A DNA stretch of 8,399 nt from Pyrinomonadaceae bacterium. Lineage in GTDB: Bacteria; Acidobacteriota; Blastocatellia; Pyrinomonadales; Pyrinomonadaceae. The DNA lies in NCBI GenBank assembly GCA_013812565.1, contig JACCTF010000687.1, positions 1 through 8,399 of the forward strand. Reading direction: 5' to 3'. The translations under genes were made by a program, and so were the position numbers. The notes beneath the pieces are model-generated. The model worked only from the letters and a program-made list of their open reading frames with translations. It did no database searches and had not been told where the DNA came from. This document shows positions 1-7,072 of this stretch, piece by piece (position 1 is the first letter of the stretch; every line of letters starts with the position of its first letter).

Positions 1-1
1 A

Positions 2-1330
2 GAGGTCATGCTTGAGCGTCCGGATGGCTCATGCATCTCGGCATTGTTTAACGTCGCCCCGCTCAAGGACGAAACAGGGGAAGTGATCGCAGCCGTCAAC
101 ATCTTCCAGAACATTAGTAAACTTAAGAGGACCGAGGCAGCCTTGCAGAGAAGCGAAGATCGACTGCGCCATGCACAAAAGATGGAGGCGATGGGGAGAT
201 TAGCGGGCGGGGTGGCACATGACTTCAACAACCTGCTAACCGCCATCATGGGGCAGAGCGAGCTGATGGTGCGGCGACTGAGACATGGCGACCCGCTATG
301 CCGCAACATTGAGCAGATCAGACGCGCCACGGACCGGGCCGCCTCTCTAACTGCTCAGCTCTTAGCCTTCAGCCGCAAGCAGGTGATGCAGCCGAAGGTG
401 CTCGACTTGGGCGCGGTTATCATGGACATGGAGCAGATGCTCGGACGCCTCATCAACGAAAACATCGAGTTAACCACGGTTCTAGAACCTGCCGCGGGAA
501 GGGTGAAAGTCGATCCCAGCCAGATCGAGCAAGTCATCATGAACTTGGTCCTCAATGCCCGCGACGTGATGCCGTGGGGCGGCAAGCTCACGATTGAGAC
601 GAAGGCCGTCGAGCTGGATGATGCTTACGCCCATCAGCACATTTCCGTGCGACCAGGCCGCTACGTGATGCTGTCAGTGAGCGACACCGGGGACGGGATG
701 GATAAGGAGACGGAGTTACGCCTCTTCGAGCCTTTCTTCACGACCAAAGAGCCGGGCAAGGGAACGGGGCTGGGATTATCTACAGTCTACGGGATCGTGA
801 AACAATCCGGAGGCAACATCTGGGCGTACAGCGAAGTGGGACGAGGCACGACCTTCAAGGTGTACCTGCCGCAGGTCGAGGAGGCCGCAGCAGAGGCGCT
901 GAACGGAGCCGTTTCCGCCGCCGAGGTGCCGGGCGGGCCGGAAACAATCTTGCTTGTTGAAGATGAAGATATGATTCGAGAAACGACACGCGAGATCATC
1001 GAGATGAGCGGCTATAAGGTGCTCGAAGCGCGTCATGGCGGGGAGGCGCTGTCGATCTGCGAGCGCTACGAAGCCCCGATCGACCTGGTAATTACGGATG
1101 TGGTGATGCCGCAGATGAGTGGCCCGGAGTTAGCCGAGCGTCTTGTGAATCTGCGCCCGGAGACGCGCGTGATTTACATGTCCGGCTATACGGAAAACGC
1201 GATTGTGCATCATAACGGGTTGAACGGGGAGGTATCTTTCCTTCAGAAACCGTTTACCCAAGGTGTTCTTGCGCACAAGATACGTGAGGTATTGGACACG
1301 CCGCGAAGAAGTTCGGCACAGGCATCCTAG
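2..1330 (+). CDS. Hybrid sensor histidine kinase, PAS-HisKA-HATPase-REC (5' end cut by window)
   Basis: This is the C-terminal part of a two-component hybrid kinase that autophosphorylates on histidine and passes phosphate to an attached receiver. The frame is open to the left edge and the first Met (base 8) lies inside a PAS fold, so the true start is upstream. Numbering from that Met: PAS tail about 1-38 (ERPDGS, PLKDETGEV), a linker helix, HisKA with the phospho-accepting His71 in GGVAHDFNN, an N-box near 175-186 (QVIMNLVLNARD), G1 DTGDGM 226-231, F-box EPFF 241-244, G2 GKGTGLGL 250-257, and a receiver about 312-432 with acidic DE 319-320, Asp364 (ITDVVMP), Ser392 and Lys414 (QKPF). All catalytic residues are present. 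There is no DNA-binding or HPt domain, so output must pass to another protein or the receiver modulates the kinase. No transmembrane segment is visible in this part. The signal sensed is unknown. Domain calls are secure. Confidence 0.95.
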   Translation, partial: EVMLERPDGSCISALFNVAPLKDETGEVIAAVNIFQNISKLKRTEAALQRSEDRLRHAQKMEAMGRLAGGVAHDFNNLLTAIMGQSELMVRRLRHGDPLCRNIEQIRRATDRAASLTAQLLAFSRKQVMQPKVLDLGAVIMDMEQMLGRLINENIELTTVLEPAAGRVKVDPSQIEQVIMNLVLNARDVMPWGGKLTIETKAVELDDAYAHQHISVRPGRYVMLSVSDTGDGMDKETELRLFEPFFTTKEPGKGTGLGLSTVYGIVKQSGGNIWAYSEVGRGTTFKVYLPQVEEAAAEALNGAVSAAEVPGGPETILLVEDEDMIRETTREIIEMSGYKVLEARHGGEALSICERYEAPIDLVITDVVMPQMSGPELAERLVNLRPETRVIYMSGYTENAIVHHNGLNGEVSFLQKPFTQGVLAHKIREVLDTPRRSSAQAS

Positions 1331-1386
1331 ATCACAACACACAACATCAGCACACTAACAAAATTAACAATGATGGGTAGGCAGCA

Positions 1387-1519
1387 AGTCCGAAGTCGTA
1401 TGTCCGAGGTCCGAAGTTAAGAAGCTGTTTAGCCCCGAAGGGTCGAACTTCAATAGCTTGGGTAGCGCCCCAAATATAAAGCTTCCGGGACATGTCATTG
1501 GACTTCGGACTTCGGACTA
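1387..1519. repeat. Inverted GTCCGAA-type heptamer repeats between convergent genes
   Basis: The spacer between the kinase and the URO-D gene holds copies of a 7-nt unit in opposite orientations. The left side has AGTCCGAAGTC (1387-1397) and GTCCGAGGTCCGAAGT (1402-1417). The right side (1501-1518) is two tandem GACTTCG units followed by GACT, and ends one base before the URO-D stop codon. The arms pair with about one mismatch over 16 bases, enclosing roughly 80 nt. Because the flanking genes converge, a bidirectional terminator or mRNA 3'-end stabiliser is possible, but no T-tract follows, so the role is inferred only. A 5-bp stem at 1458-1462/1469-1473 lies inside the loop. Confidence 0.6.
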
Positions 1520-2494
1520 TTACCCGAGTAGCTCGGTGAGCTGCCGTAGTTCTTCGTCTTTAGTGTCATTCGGAACCGAACAACCCGGGGCCAGAATAAA
1601 CCGTCCGCCAGCCTGCTGTTCGGCCTGTCGCCACTGCTGCTTCAACTGGGCCGCGCCGAGCTTTCGATAGGTGCGCTCATCCAATCCGCCCATCAGCACG
1701 CCCGCGTATTTCGCGCGCGCCTGTTTGAGATCGACGCCCGTGCCATGCATCGAGTAGTTGATTGCCGCGGCGGGCCATCCCTTGTAGAAGCGGTCCAGGT
1801 AAACCTTGTCACCGTGCAGATGCAGAATGTTCAGCGGGCTTGTGCGCACCGCCTCAAGCACCATCCGGTCGAAAGGCTCGCTGAACTTGGCATACTCGGC
1901 TTGCGACAAAACACCGTCTTGCGCGTTGGCGATGGCGAGGAAAATACCCGAAGCTCCGGCGGCAATCGCGCGCCTGGCGTGGTGGGCTTCGGATTTAGCG
2001 ATCACTTCGAGAGCATCGAGCAACAGTTGCGGCTTCTCTGTTTGCAGCCTCCGCACTTCCTCACGAGAGGCGAGCTTCTCGGCAACATTCCACGGATTGA
2101 AGATCGTTTCGACAAAGTAGGCTTCATCGTTCAAACCATTGCGGATCAGTTCAAGCGCACGAAGCTGCTCGGGAAAAGGATTCTGATCTTCACGCAACTC
2201 GTACCAGTTGCCGCTCGGCTTCGGGAACGGATAGTCGCTCATCACTTTCACTACGTCTGGTTTGAACTTGCGGTAAAAGTCGAGCGTCGCTTGCGCGTGG
2301 CGCTCGCCCGGCAGTTTCTCTAGTCCGAAGTGGTACCAGAATGTGTACGGCGGCCGGTCTGTGCCCGCCCCCCGCAGGGCGCGCTTCACTCGTTCTTTTG
2401 ATGACAGCGACCCAGCAGCACTAGCAGGCCACGTCGCTCCGATGGCAGCGGCGCCGGTCGCCGCGGTAGCAAGAAATCTTCGTCTGGATAACAT
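1520..2494 (-). CDS. Tat-exported uroporphyrinogen decarboxylase (URO-D) superfamily protein
   Basis: A 324-aa protein. The N-terminus is a textbook twin-arginine signal: SRRRFL at residues 3-8, an Ala/Gly-rich hydrophobic stretch (9-22), and an ASA/AA cleavage region near 24-28. The mature part resembles the URO-D/MtaA TIM-barrel superfamily, including the GRFILAPGCSVPND segment (297-310) and the strand ending HLHGD (225-229). In corrinoid methyltransferases of this superfamily (MtaA/CmuA type) zinc is held by H-x-C plus a distal Cys. Here the first motif is His225-x-His227 with Cys305, so metal binding is plausible but altered. Export argues against a role in heme synthesis, so the substrate is unknown. 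The start at 2494 is chosen because AAGGAG lies 6-7 nt upstream and the Tat motif follows at once; the longer frame to 2617 opens with TTG and covers the likely promoter. It is convergent with the kinase and probably monocistronic. Confidence 0.85.
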   Translation of the reverse strand: MLSRRRFLATAATGAAAIGATWPASAAGSLSSKERVKRALRGAGTDRPPYTFWYHFGLEKLPGERHAQATLDFYRKFKPDVVKVMSDYPFPKPSGNWYELREDQNPFPEQLRALELIRNGLNDEAYFVETIFNPWNVAEKLASREEVRRLQTEKPQLLLDALEVIAKSEAHHARRAIAAGASGIFLAIANAQDGVLSQAEYAKFSEPFDRMVLEAVRTSPLNILHLHGDKVYLDRFYKGWPAAAINYSMHGTGVDLKQARAKYAGVLMGGLDERTYRKLGAAQLKQQWRQAEQQAGGRFILAPGCSVPNDTKDEELRQLTELLG

Positions 2495-2584
2495 CGTTAT
2501 CTCCTTCATCTCTCTCCGAAAATATGCTCGTGTATCAAGCACCGAAGTGCGTTCTCTTGAGTTCGCCTCTGTTATGAGAACGAG

Positions 2585-2614
2585 ATCATAGGTGCGCCCC
2601 GGCTGATGCGTCAA
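2585..2614 (-). promoter_or_regulatory. Sigma70-like promoter for the URO-D gene
   Basis: On the minus strand TTGACG (2614-2609) is followed after 18 nt by TATGAT (2590-2585). Each hexamer differs from the consensus by one base. The predicted start site is near 2578, giving a leader of about 85 nt. That leader can fold a small stem, GCAC-UUCG-GUGC (2550-2539), flanked by complementary TCAAG/CTTGA, upstream of the strong SD (AAGGAG). Confidence 0.5.
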
Positions 2615-2642
2615 CAACCATCAGAAGATGGTGGCGAGAGTA

Positions 2643-2713
2643 CGAAGTTCGGAGTTATTAACTTCGCGCTCCACACCTCGAACTTCCGGTGTACTTCGCA
2701 CTCTGTTCGAGGT
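2643..2713. repeat. Two adjacent small inverted repeats
   Basis: CGAAGTT (2643-2649) pairs with AACTTCG (2660-2666) across a 10-nt loop. ACCTCGAAC (2675-2683) pairs perfectly with GTTCGAGGT (2705-2713) across 21 nt. The core words (CGAAGTT, TCGAAC) resemble the heptamer units in the other spacers, so this may be a degenerate member of the same repeat class. It sits between divergent promoters, where a terminator is not needed. Confidence 0.5.
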
Positions 2714-2868
2714 ACTCCGCTCTGGAGGGTTTCTAAACTACAATAGCCACTGCGACGAGGAAGCTTCGTAAACATGCACGAGAAAAGAAACAATCCGGCT
2801 TGCCACCTCGAACTAAACCGAGACATACAACATTGGCACACGTGCTCAGCCCCGCGAGTGGCGGAAGT

Positions 2869-3498
2869 ATGACAGAAGACACGCAACAATATACTGAACC
2901 CACAGGCGGATCACAGACTCGCTTCGAGGCAGTCGAGCGGCCGGGTCAGCAGCTCGATCAACGGGTTGCTTCAACAACGCCGCAACATAACGCTGTGCCG
3001 CTTCAATCGGCTTCTGCCCAGTCGGAGTTTTGTGCGCTTGATCCGCGCGTGATCAAACTTTGGCGGGTGACTAATCTGATCGGCTGGGGTGTCATACTGA
3101 TCGTGTCGTTGGCGGGCGCGACAATCTTTGCGTTGAGAAATCCCGAGGTTATGCCGTGGATCTTCTTCACCTGGCCCGCGCTTTTTGGCTTGTGCGGCTG
3201 GCTGATCTACTGGCGACCGCGACGTCTGTATCGCTCCTGGGGCTACCGTGTCGACGACCGTGTGCTGGAGACGCGAAGCGGTCTGCTGTTTCAAGTGACA
3301 CGGCTTTTGCCGCTCGCGCGTGTGCAGCACGTGGACCTCCAGCGCGGACCGCTTGAGCGCACGTTCGGATTGTCCTCACTGATTTTGCATACAGCGGGCA
3401 CGCACGAAGCGACAACCATCATCCCCGGCTTAGAAGCTGGCGAGGCCGTAAGGCTCCGCGATCACTTGGTAGCAGTCGGAGGCGACGATGCAGTATGA
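2869..3498 (+). CDS. bPH2 (YdbS-like) membrane protein
   Basis: A 209-aa membrane protein. Residues 1-60 are polar, Gln/Ser/Thr-rich and probably disordered. Two transmembrane helices follow (about 67-88 and 96-115), then one bacterial PH-like domain (bPH2, formerly DUF304; about 120-202) with the family pattern [33 protein letters not shown] and [12 protein letters not shown]. The family is typically encoded beside a larger YdbT-like partner, as here, and the two are thought to form a membrane complex of unknown biochemical role. The ATG at 2869 is preferred over the TTG at 2800 because the extra residues look non-coding, although its SD (GCGGAAG) is very close to the start. Its 3' end carries the ribosome site of the next gene, implying translational coupling. 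Confidence 0.88.
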   Translation: MTEDTQQYTEPTGGSQTRFEAVERPGQQLDQRVASTTPQHNAVPLQSASAQSEFCALDPRVIKLWRVTNLIGWGVILIVSLAGATIFALRNPEVMPWIFFTWPALFGLCGWLIYWRPRRLYRSWGYRVDDRVLETRSGLLFQVTRLLPLARVQHVDLQRGPLERTFGLSSLILHTAGTHEATTIIPGLEAGEAVRLRDHLVAVGGDDAV

Positions 3499-5158
3499 AG
3501 CTTTGCCGAAACCACATGGCGCTTCAGACACACCGGCGAACATACCGGCGACGGCAGAAGATCAGGAAGGCATGCCACGTGTTTCTGCGACGGAGCAGAT
3601 AATCGTCTCGTCCCCAAAGCAGAACGCGGATCCTCGCTCAAAGCACAGAGCGAATGGGGCGATTATCCTTGAAGGCCGTTTACACCCGGCGACCCTCGCC
3701 TTTGCGATCTACCATTCGATCCGCCGTCTGATTATTCCGGTCATTCCCCTGTTCTTCTTCGGCAATCGAATCGTCACCGCCGTTCTCTTGTCGCTGCTAA
3801 TAGGCGCGAGCGTAGTACGCGCCGTTGTCCGCTACTTAACCTTTAGTTACCGCATTGAAGCGGGCGAGTTAATCACCCGCCAGGGAATCCTTGAACGCAC
3901 CGAGCGTCATATTCCGCTGGAGCGGGTGCAAGAGATTCGCATCGAGCAAGGCGTGTTGCACCGCCTGTTCGGCGTCGTTGATGCGAGCGTTGAGACCGCG
4001 AGCGGGCAGGGAGTGGAGGCGCAACTCTCGGTGCTCTCCCGCAGAGAAGCGGAACGGCTGCGTCAGGCCGTCTCCAACAAAGCGCTGGTTCAGGACGCGG
4101 AAGGACGGAGCAACCTCGCGGCGGATGCCTCAGCAGCCGAGCGCAAGAGGTTGCACCGGCTTCATCTTCGTGACCTTGTCCTTGCTGGCCTCACTTCCAA
4201 TCATCTGGTTTCCGCTTTCGTGCTGATGGGAACGCTCTGGGCGCTCGTCGATGACATCCTGCCGCGCGACTATTACGAACGAACCGCGAGAGCGGCCCAT
4301 GATCAGGCATCCAGCATCCTAGCTCAGGGGACACAAACCGCGTTGATCGTCGCTGGTTCGGGGCTGCTGCTTCTTTTTCTCGTGAGCCTGCTTTTTTCCG
4401 TGATCGGCTCAATCGTTTTGTTCTACGGGTTCACGCTTTCGCAAAGCGGCGAGAATCTGCATCGTTCATATGGACTGCTGACACGCCGCGTGAGCAGTCT
4501 GCCCAGACGGCGCATTCAAGTGCTTGAGATCAAAGAAGGAATGCTCCGTCGTCTGCTTCACCTTGCAGCGTTGCGCGCCGACACGGCGGGCAACGCTGCG
4601 GCGGATCAAGAAGAGAAGAAAGAGGGCCGCGACGTGCTGTTGCCCATCGTGCCACGCAGAGAGCTTGACGCTTTGCTACCCGTAATCTTCACTGATCTGG
4701 AGCCTGGGCCGATTGTTTGGACGCGCGTATCTAAGTTGGCCGTTGTGCGAGACACGATCCAGGGAGGACTCGTGTGCATGATCGCCACTGGCGGAATGTA
4801 TTGGTACAACCACGATCTGTTCGGCCTGTGGCCGCTCATTCTGCTGCCGCTCGTTTGTGGCGTCAGCGTGCTCAGGTACTACAATTTGGGCTATATGTTT
4901 AGAGAGCGATACTTGTACACCCGACGCGGGTGGCTGAGCCGCTCGACTCATATCGTCCCCGTCCGCAACGCGCAAACCGTCACCCTCCGCCAGTCTCCAG
5001 TGAGCCGCCGACTCGGCCTGGCAACCTTGATTGTTGATACCGCGGGTCAGTCCTACACGGGCGGCGGCCCGATGATCAGCAACCTACCCCTGGAAGAAGC
5101 TCAATCGCTCGCCAGCACGCTCGCCCATCGTGCGGCCGCAATGCACTATCAATGGTAG
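3488..5158 (+). CDS. Triple-bPH2 (YdbT-like) membrane protein
   Basis: A 556-aa membrane protein, partner of the preceding bPH2 gene, which it overlaps by 11 bp. Its GGAGG (3478-3482) sits 5 nt before the ATG and inside the upstream coding sequence. After a polar N-terminal tail (1-60) come a hydrophobic pair (about 80-116), bPH2 domain 1 (about 117-195; [36 protein letters not shown]), helices near 230-256 and 284-315, bPH2 domain 2 (about 314-400; [20 protein letters not shown]), two helices (about 423-440 and 445-463), and bPH2 domain 3 (about 467-548; [20 protein letters not shown]). Three PH-like repeats, each after membrane helices, is the usual YdbT plan. The domains presumably lie on the cytoplasmic face. 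Molecular function is not established. A large hairpin follows within 6 bp of the stop. Confidence 0.9.
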   Translation: MQYEALPKPHGASDTPANIPATAEDQEGMPRVSATEQIIVSSPKQNADPRSKHRANGAIILEGRLHPATLAFAIYHSIRRLIIPVIPLFFFGNRIVTAVLLSLLIGASVVRAVVRYLTFSYRIEAGELITRQGILERTERHIPLERVQEIRIEQGVLHRLFGVVDASVETASGQGVEAQLSVLSRREAERLRQAVSNKALVQDAEGRSNLAADASAAERKRLHRLHLRDLVLAGLTSNHLVSAFVLMGTLWALVDDILPRDYYERTARAAHDQASSILAQGTQTALIVAGSGLLLLFLVSLLFSVIGSIVLFYGFTLSQSGENLHRSYGLLTRRVSSLPRRRIQVLEIKEGMLRRLLHLAALRADTAGNAAADQEEKKEGRDVLLPIVPRRELDALLPVIFTDLEPGPIVWTRVSKLAVVRDTIQGGLVCMIATGGMYWYNHDLFGLWPLILLPLVCGVSVLRYYNLGYMFRERYLYTRRGWLSRSTHIVPVRNAQTVTLRQSPVSRRLGLATLIVDTAGQSYTGGGPMISNLPLEEAQSLASTLAHRAAAMHYQW

Positions 5159-5163
5159 ACAAG

Positions 5164-5234
5164 TAGGTTCAAGGTTCAAGGTTCAAAGTTAAGACAGCAA
5201 TGGTTTCGACCTTGAACCTTGAACCTTGAACCTA
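5164..5234. repeat. Perfect 23-bp hairpin of tandem GGTTCAA heptamers
   Basis: The left arm (5164-5186) carries three tandem GGTTCAA units. The right arm (5212-5234) is its exact reverse complement, and pairing continues imperfectly to 5190/5208. The central loop is about 17-25 nt. The hairpin starts 6 bp after the ydbT-like stop and ends just before the SD (GAGG, 5238-5241) of the PHP gene. There is no T-tract, so it is not a standard intrinsic terminator. An mRNA-processing or stabilising element, or a repetitive intergenic element like REP/STRR repeats, is possible. Confidence 0.8.
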
Positions 5235-5246
5235 GATGAGGATTGA

Positions 5247-6335
5247 ATGACGTACCACAAACATCCAGACATCAGCGCGCAGCATTTGCTGCTCGACACC
5301 GATCCGCAGGCGCTCACGATTCCGCGCCTGCTCGACGCGCACCGGCTCAACCTGTTCTACGGCGATTTGCACAACCACACTGGCTACTCCGACGGACAGG
5401 GGCGGCCCGAGGATGCGCTGCGGCAGATGCGTGGGCGCGGTCTTCACTTCGCGGCGATCACCGATCACGGCGAGTTTTTTGATCGCGAGACGATTATCCG
5501 CGATGCCGATAAGTGGGCCGCGGCAGCGCACCAAACACGGATGCTCAATGACGAGCATTTCGTTGCAATACGCGGATTTGAATGGTCTTCGCCGCGCCAG
5601 GGGCACAGCAACGTGTGGTGCTCAACCGAGCACACCGGCTATGACAAGACCGGCGACGAATCGATGAACCGCTATTACGAATGGCTCAAGGAAGCGCAGG
5701 CAATTGATGGGGCACAAGTGTTGGCTGGCTTCAATCATCCAGGCCGCGAGGTAGTCTGCTTTGACGGCTGCACCTACGAGCCGAAGTTAGATAACCGCAT
5801 CGTCACAGCAGAGTGCTTCAATCGCGGAGATGACTATGGCGAGGTCTACTTCCGCGCGCTTGATCGCGGCTGGCACGTCGGCGCCATCGGCGTCTCGGAT
5901 CACCACGGCGTTGAGTGGGGAAGCCCCGAACTTCCACGCGCCGGAGTGCTCGCCTCGGTGCTGACGCTGCCCGGTCTGCAAGCTGCGCTCTTGGCCCGGC
6001 AGGTCTTCGCCACACGCTCGCCGACGCTTGCCCTGCTCGTGGCAGGCAATACTTCATTGATGGGCGCGCGCCTTCAACTCGACTCAACCGAGCCGCTTGT
6101 GATCGGCGCATGGTGCAACGATCCGGCGGCCACAAGTGACTGGACGCGCCTCGAACTCTGGACTACCGGGGGGACGCTCATCCAAACGCATGAAACACGC
6201 GGGCTGCATGAGGTAAGTTGGCGCGTGACGGTTCGACCGCTGAAGAGCACTGCCGAGCACTGGTTCGTGGTGCGCGTGCTGCATGGCGGGATCGCGTTGG
6301 CTTATAGCAGTCCCGTCTGGGCGCGGTGGCAGTAG
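5247..6335 (+). CDS. PHP-domain metallohydrolase (phosphoesterase-like)
   Basis: A 362-aa protein with an N-terminal PHP (polymerase and histidinol phosphatase) fold. Metal-ligand signatures in order: DLHNHT with His42 and His44, TDHGE with Asp73 and His74, GFEWS with Glu112, GHSNV with His120, NHPG with His164, AEC with Glu189, and SDHHG with Asp218, His219 and His220. These fit a metal-dependent phosphatase or hydrolase acting on phosphate or other esters. The substrate cannot be told from sequence. Residues about 265-362 (NTSLMGARLQL onward) look like a beta-rich accessory domain, as in CehA/McbA-like PHP hydrolases. No signal peptide is seen, so it is probably cytosolic. The start has GAGG 5 nt upstream. 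It follows the bPH2 pair on the same strand after an 88-bp gap filled by the hairpin, so co-transcription is possible but unproven. Confidence 0.88.
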   Translation: MTYHKHPDISAQHLLLDTDPQALTIPRLLDAHRLNLFYGDLHNHTGYSDGQGRPEDALRQMRGRGLHFAAITDHGEFFDRETIIRDADKWAAAAHQTRMLNDEHFVAIRGFEWSSPRQGHSNVWCSTEHTGYDKTGDESMNRYYEWLKEAQAIDGAQVLAGFNHPGREVVCFDGCTYEPKLDNRIVTAECFNRGDDYGEVYFRALDRGWHVGAIGVSDHHGVEWGSPELPRAGVLASVLTLPGLQAALLARQVFATRSPTLALLVAGNTSLMGARLQLDSTEPLVIGAWCNDPAATSDWTRLELWTTGGTLIQTHETRGLHEVSWRVTVRPLKSTAEHWFVVRVLHGGIALAYSSPVWARWQ

Positions 6336-6390
6336 CGCGGCTGTTGAAGATGCAAGCTATAGACTTCCGTGAAAAAGAAGGAGCCACAAA

Positions 6391-6495
6391 TTACACGAAT
6401 GAGCACGAATGAACTGTCTGACCGAGAGCGCATGGCAGAGAATCACAGCTATCGTTGCAACTCCCATTGCTGTTGTCTGCATAGAGCTGCGTCAT
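6391..6495 (-). pseudogene. Possible DUF5615 (PIN-like) toxin remnant
   Basis: Three bases after the DUF433 stop codon, a minus-strand ATG opens a 34-codon frame starting MTQLYAD. This is the position, and close to the starting sequence, expected of DUF5615 toxins, which are usually about 110 aa, begin with a short strand ending in an acidic residue (LYADE-like) and lie just downstream of DUF433 antitoxins. After the seventh residue the frame becomes Cys/Ser-rich and unlike the family, and it stops at 6391 inside the decamer repeat. A shifted frame reads SVRQFIRA, vaguely like the family's C-terminal strand, so an internal deletion is conceivable. The evidence is short and weak; a chance frame is the alternative. 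Confidence 0.3.
6394..6412. repeat. Short tandem CACGAATGA repeat
   Basis: CACGAATGA occurs at 6394-6402 and 6404-6412, a 10-nt period, just downstream of the PHP gene in the 163-bp spacer. It resembles short intergenic repeats seen in GC-rich environmental genomes; that comparison is from memory. It overlaps the end of the proposed toxin remnant. No function can be assigned. Confidence 0.4.
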
Positions 6496-6498
6496 TCC

Positions 6499-6828
6499 CT
6501 ATGCCTCTTCATTCTCCTGGATTTGCTGATCGATTTCGTCCAGATGCGCACGCACGTAAGCCCACGCATTTGCCAAATCTTCCGCGCGTAAGGTCGGGTA
6601 AGCCCGCAGTAAATCCGCCTCACTTGTGCCGAGACGCCTGGCCTGCTCCAGCAACCAAACAGGGATGCGTGTACGAACAATACATGGTTCGCCGCCAGCA
6701 ATACCGGGAAGGCTCTCTATTCCAGGGAAGGCGTCGCCTAAGTCGCGCACTATCCATTGCAGTAGCTGAGCCTTCTCGGCTCGCGTCATGCCGGTAATCA
6801 GCTTCTCTGTTTCGCGGATTGCGTCCAT
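6499..6828 (-). CDS. DUF433 domain protein, antitoxin-like
   Basis: A 109-aa protein. Residues 1-40 form a helical N-terminal part (TRAEKAQLLQWIVRDL). Residues about 41-97 match the DUF433 pattern: PGIAGGEPCIVRTRIPVWLL, then LGTSEADLLRAYPTLRAEDL and an alanine/tyrosine helix. DUF433 proteins are small winged-helix-like proteins (VapB45-related) that usually act as antitoxins to DUF5615/PIN-like toxins, binding DNA and neutralising the partner. Here the partner gene seems absent or reduced to a stub. The ATG at 6828 follows AAGGAG (6845-6840) by about 11 nt, longer than ideal; the nearer ATG at 6838 is in another frame and gives a non-family protein. It is divergent from the protease operon and shares its 244-bp upstream spacer. 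Confidence 0.85.
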   Translation of the reverse strand: MDAIRETEKLITGMTRAEKAQLLQWIVRDLGDAFPGIESLPGIAGGEPCIVRTRIPVWLLEQARRLGTSEADLLRAYPTLRAEDLANAWAYVRAHLDEIDQQIQENEEA

Positions 6829-6943
6829 AACTAGCCATTCTCCTTAAATACTTTGCAACGTAACATCTGGATCATTCCATAATCGCCTCTTTAGCTGCAA
6901 CATCATCTGCGGAAGTACGGCTTGATCCGTCTCTCGCACATCC

Positions 6944-6974
6944 TACCCACTTCTACGGGTACTCACCTACCCAT
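6944..6974. promoter_or_regulatory. TACCC/GGGTA half-site cluster, candidate operator
   Basis: In the divergent spacer before the protease pair the order is TACCCAC (6944-6950), 4 nt, ACGGGTA (6955-6961), 6 nt, TACCCAT (6968-6974), so adjacent half-sites alternate in orientation. The longer word CCTACCCA is also directly repeated at 6942 and 6966, 24 bp apart. TACCCAT fits the NarL-type heptamer TACYYMT; the other two differ from it by one base each. A LuxR/NarL-family response regulator site is one reading. No clear -35/-10 pair is visible nearby. Confidence 0.4.
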
Positions 6975-7072
6975 TCGGCTGATGTCACCGGCATAAGGCT
7001 GTGGCATGCTTCCATCACACGAAGGGACCGGAGTCGTCCCGCATATGTTTAGAAGTAAGATGGAGGAACATG

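Larger units (their letters stand above)
2495..2868. other. Divergent intergenic region (374 bp)
   Basis: No convincing gene lies here. The short frames crossing it, including the extension of the URO-D frame to a TTG at 2617 and of the bPH2 frame to a TTG at 2800, lack ribosome sites and recognisable protein sequence. The region holds the URO-D promoter and leader on the minus strand, two inverted repeats (2643-2713), and on the plus strand a -10-like TACAAT at 2739-2744 without a good -35. The latter may drive the bPH2 pair from about 120 nt upstream. Confidence 0.5.

Noticed and set aside
1458..1473. TTGGG/CCCAA mini-hairpin as terminator for the kinase or the URO-D gene
   Set aside because: The stem is only 5 bp and has no T-run on either strand.
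1745..2323. A 192-codon plus-strand open frame opposite the URO-D gene
   Set aside because: It is antisense to a well-supported gene, has no recognisable family pattern, and reads as an out-of-phase shadow of it.
2495..2617. N-terminal extension of the URO-D protein to a TTG at 2617
   Set aside because: The extra residues precede a complete Tat signal, the frame covers a good promoter, and the strong SD serves the ATG at 2494.
2739..2744. TACAAT as a full promoter for the bPH2 pair
   Set aside because: It is a reasonable -10 alone, but no acceptable -35 lies 16-18 nt upstream; noted only within the spacer entry.
5164..5234. CRISPR repeat or intrinsic terminator
   Set aside because: The units are 7 nt, contiguous and inverted, without spacers, so this is not CRISPR; no T-tract follows the stem, so it is not a standard terminator.
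6369..6797. A 142-codon plus-strand frame over the DUF433 gene
   Set aside because: It overlaps DUF433 antisense, starts in spacer repeat sequence and shows no family features.
6620..6838. 72-codon minus-strand frame starting nearer the SD than the DUF433 ATG
   Set aside because: Its protein matches no known pattern, while the other frame gives an intact DUF433 domain.
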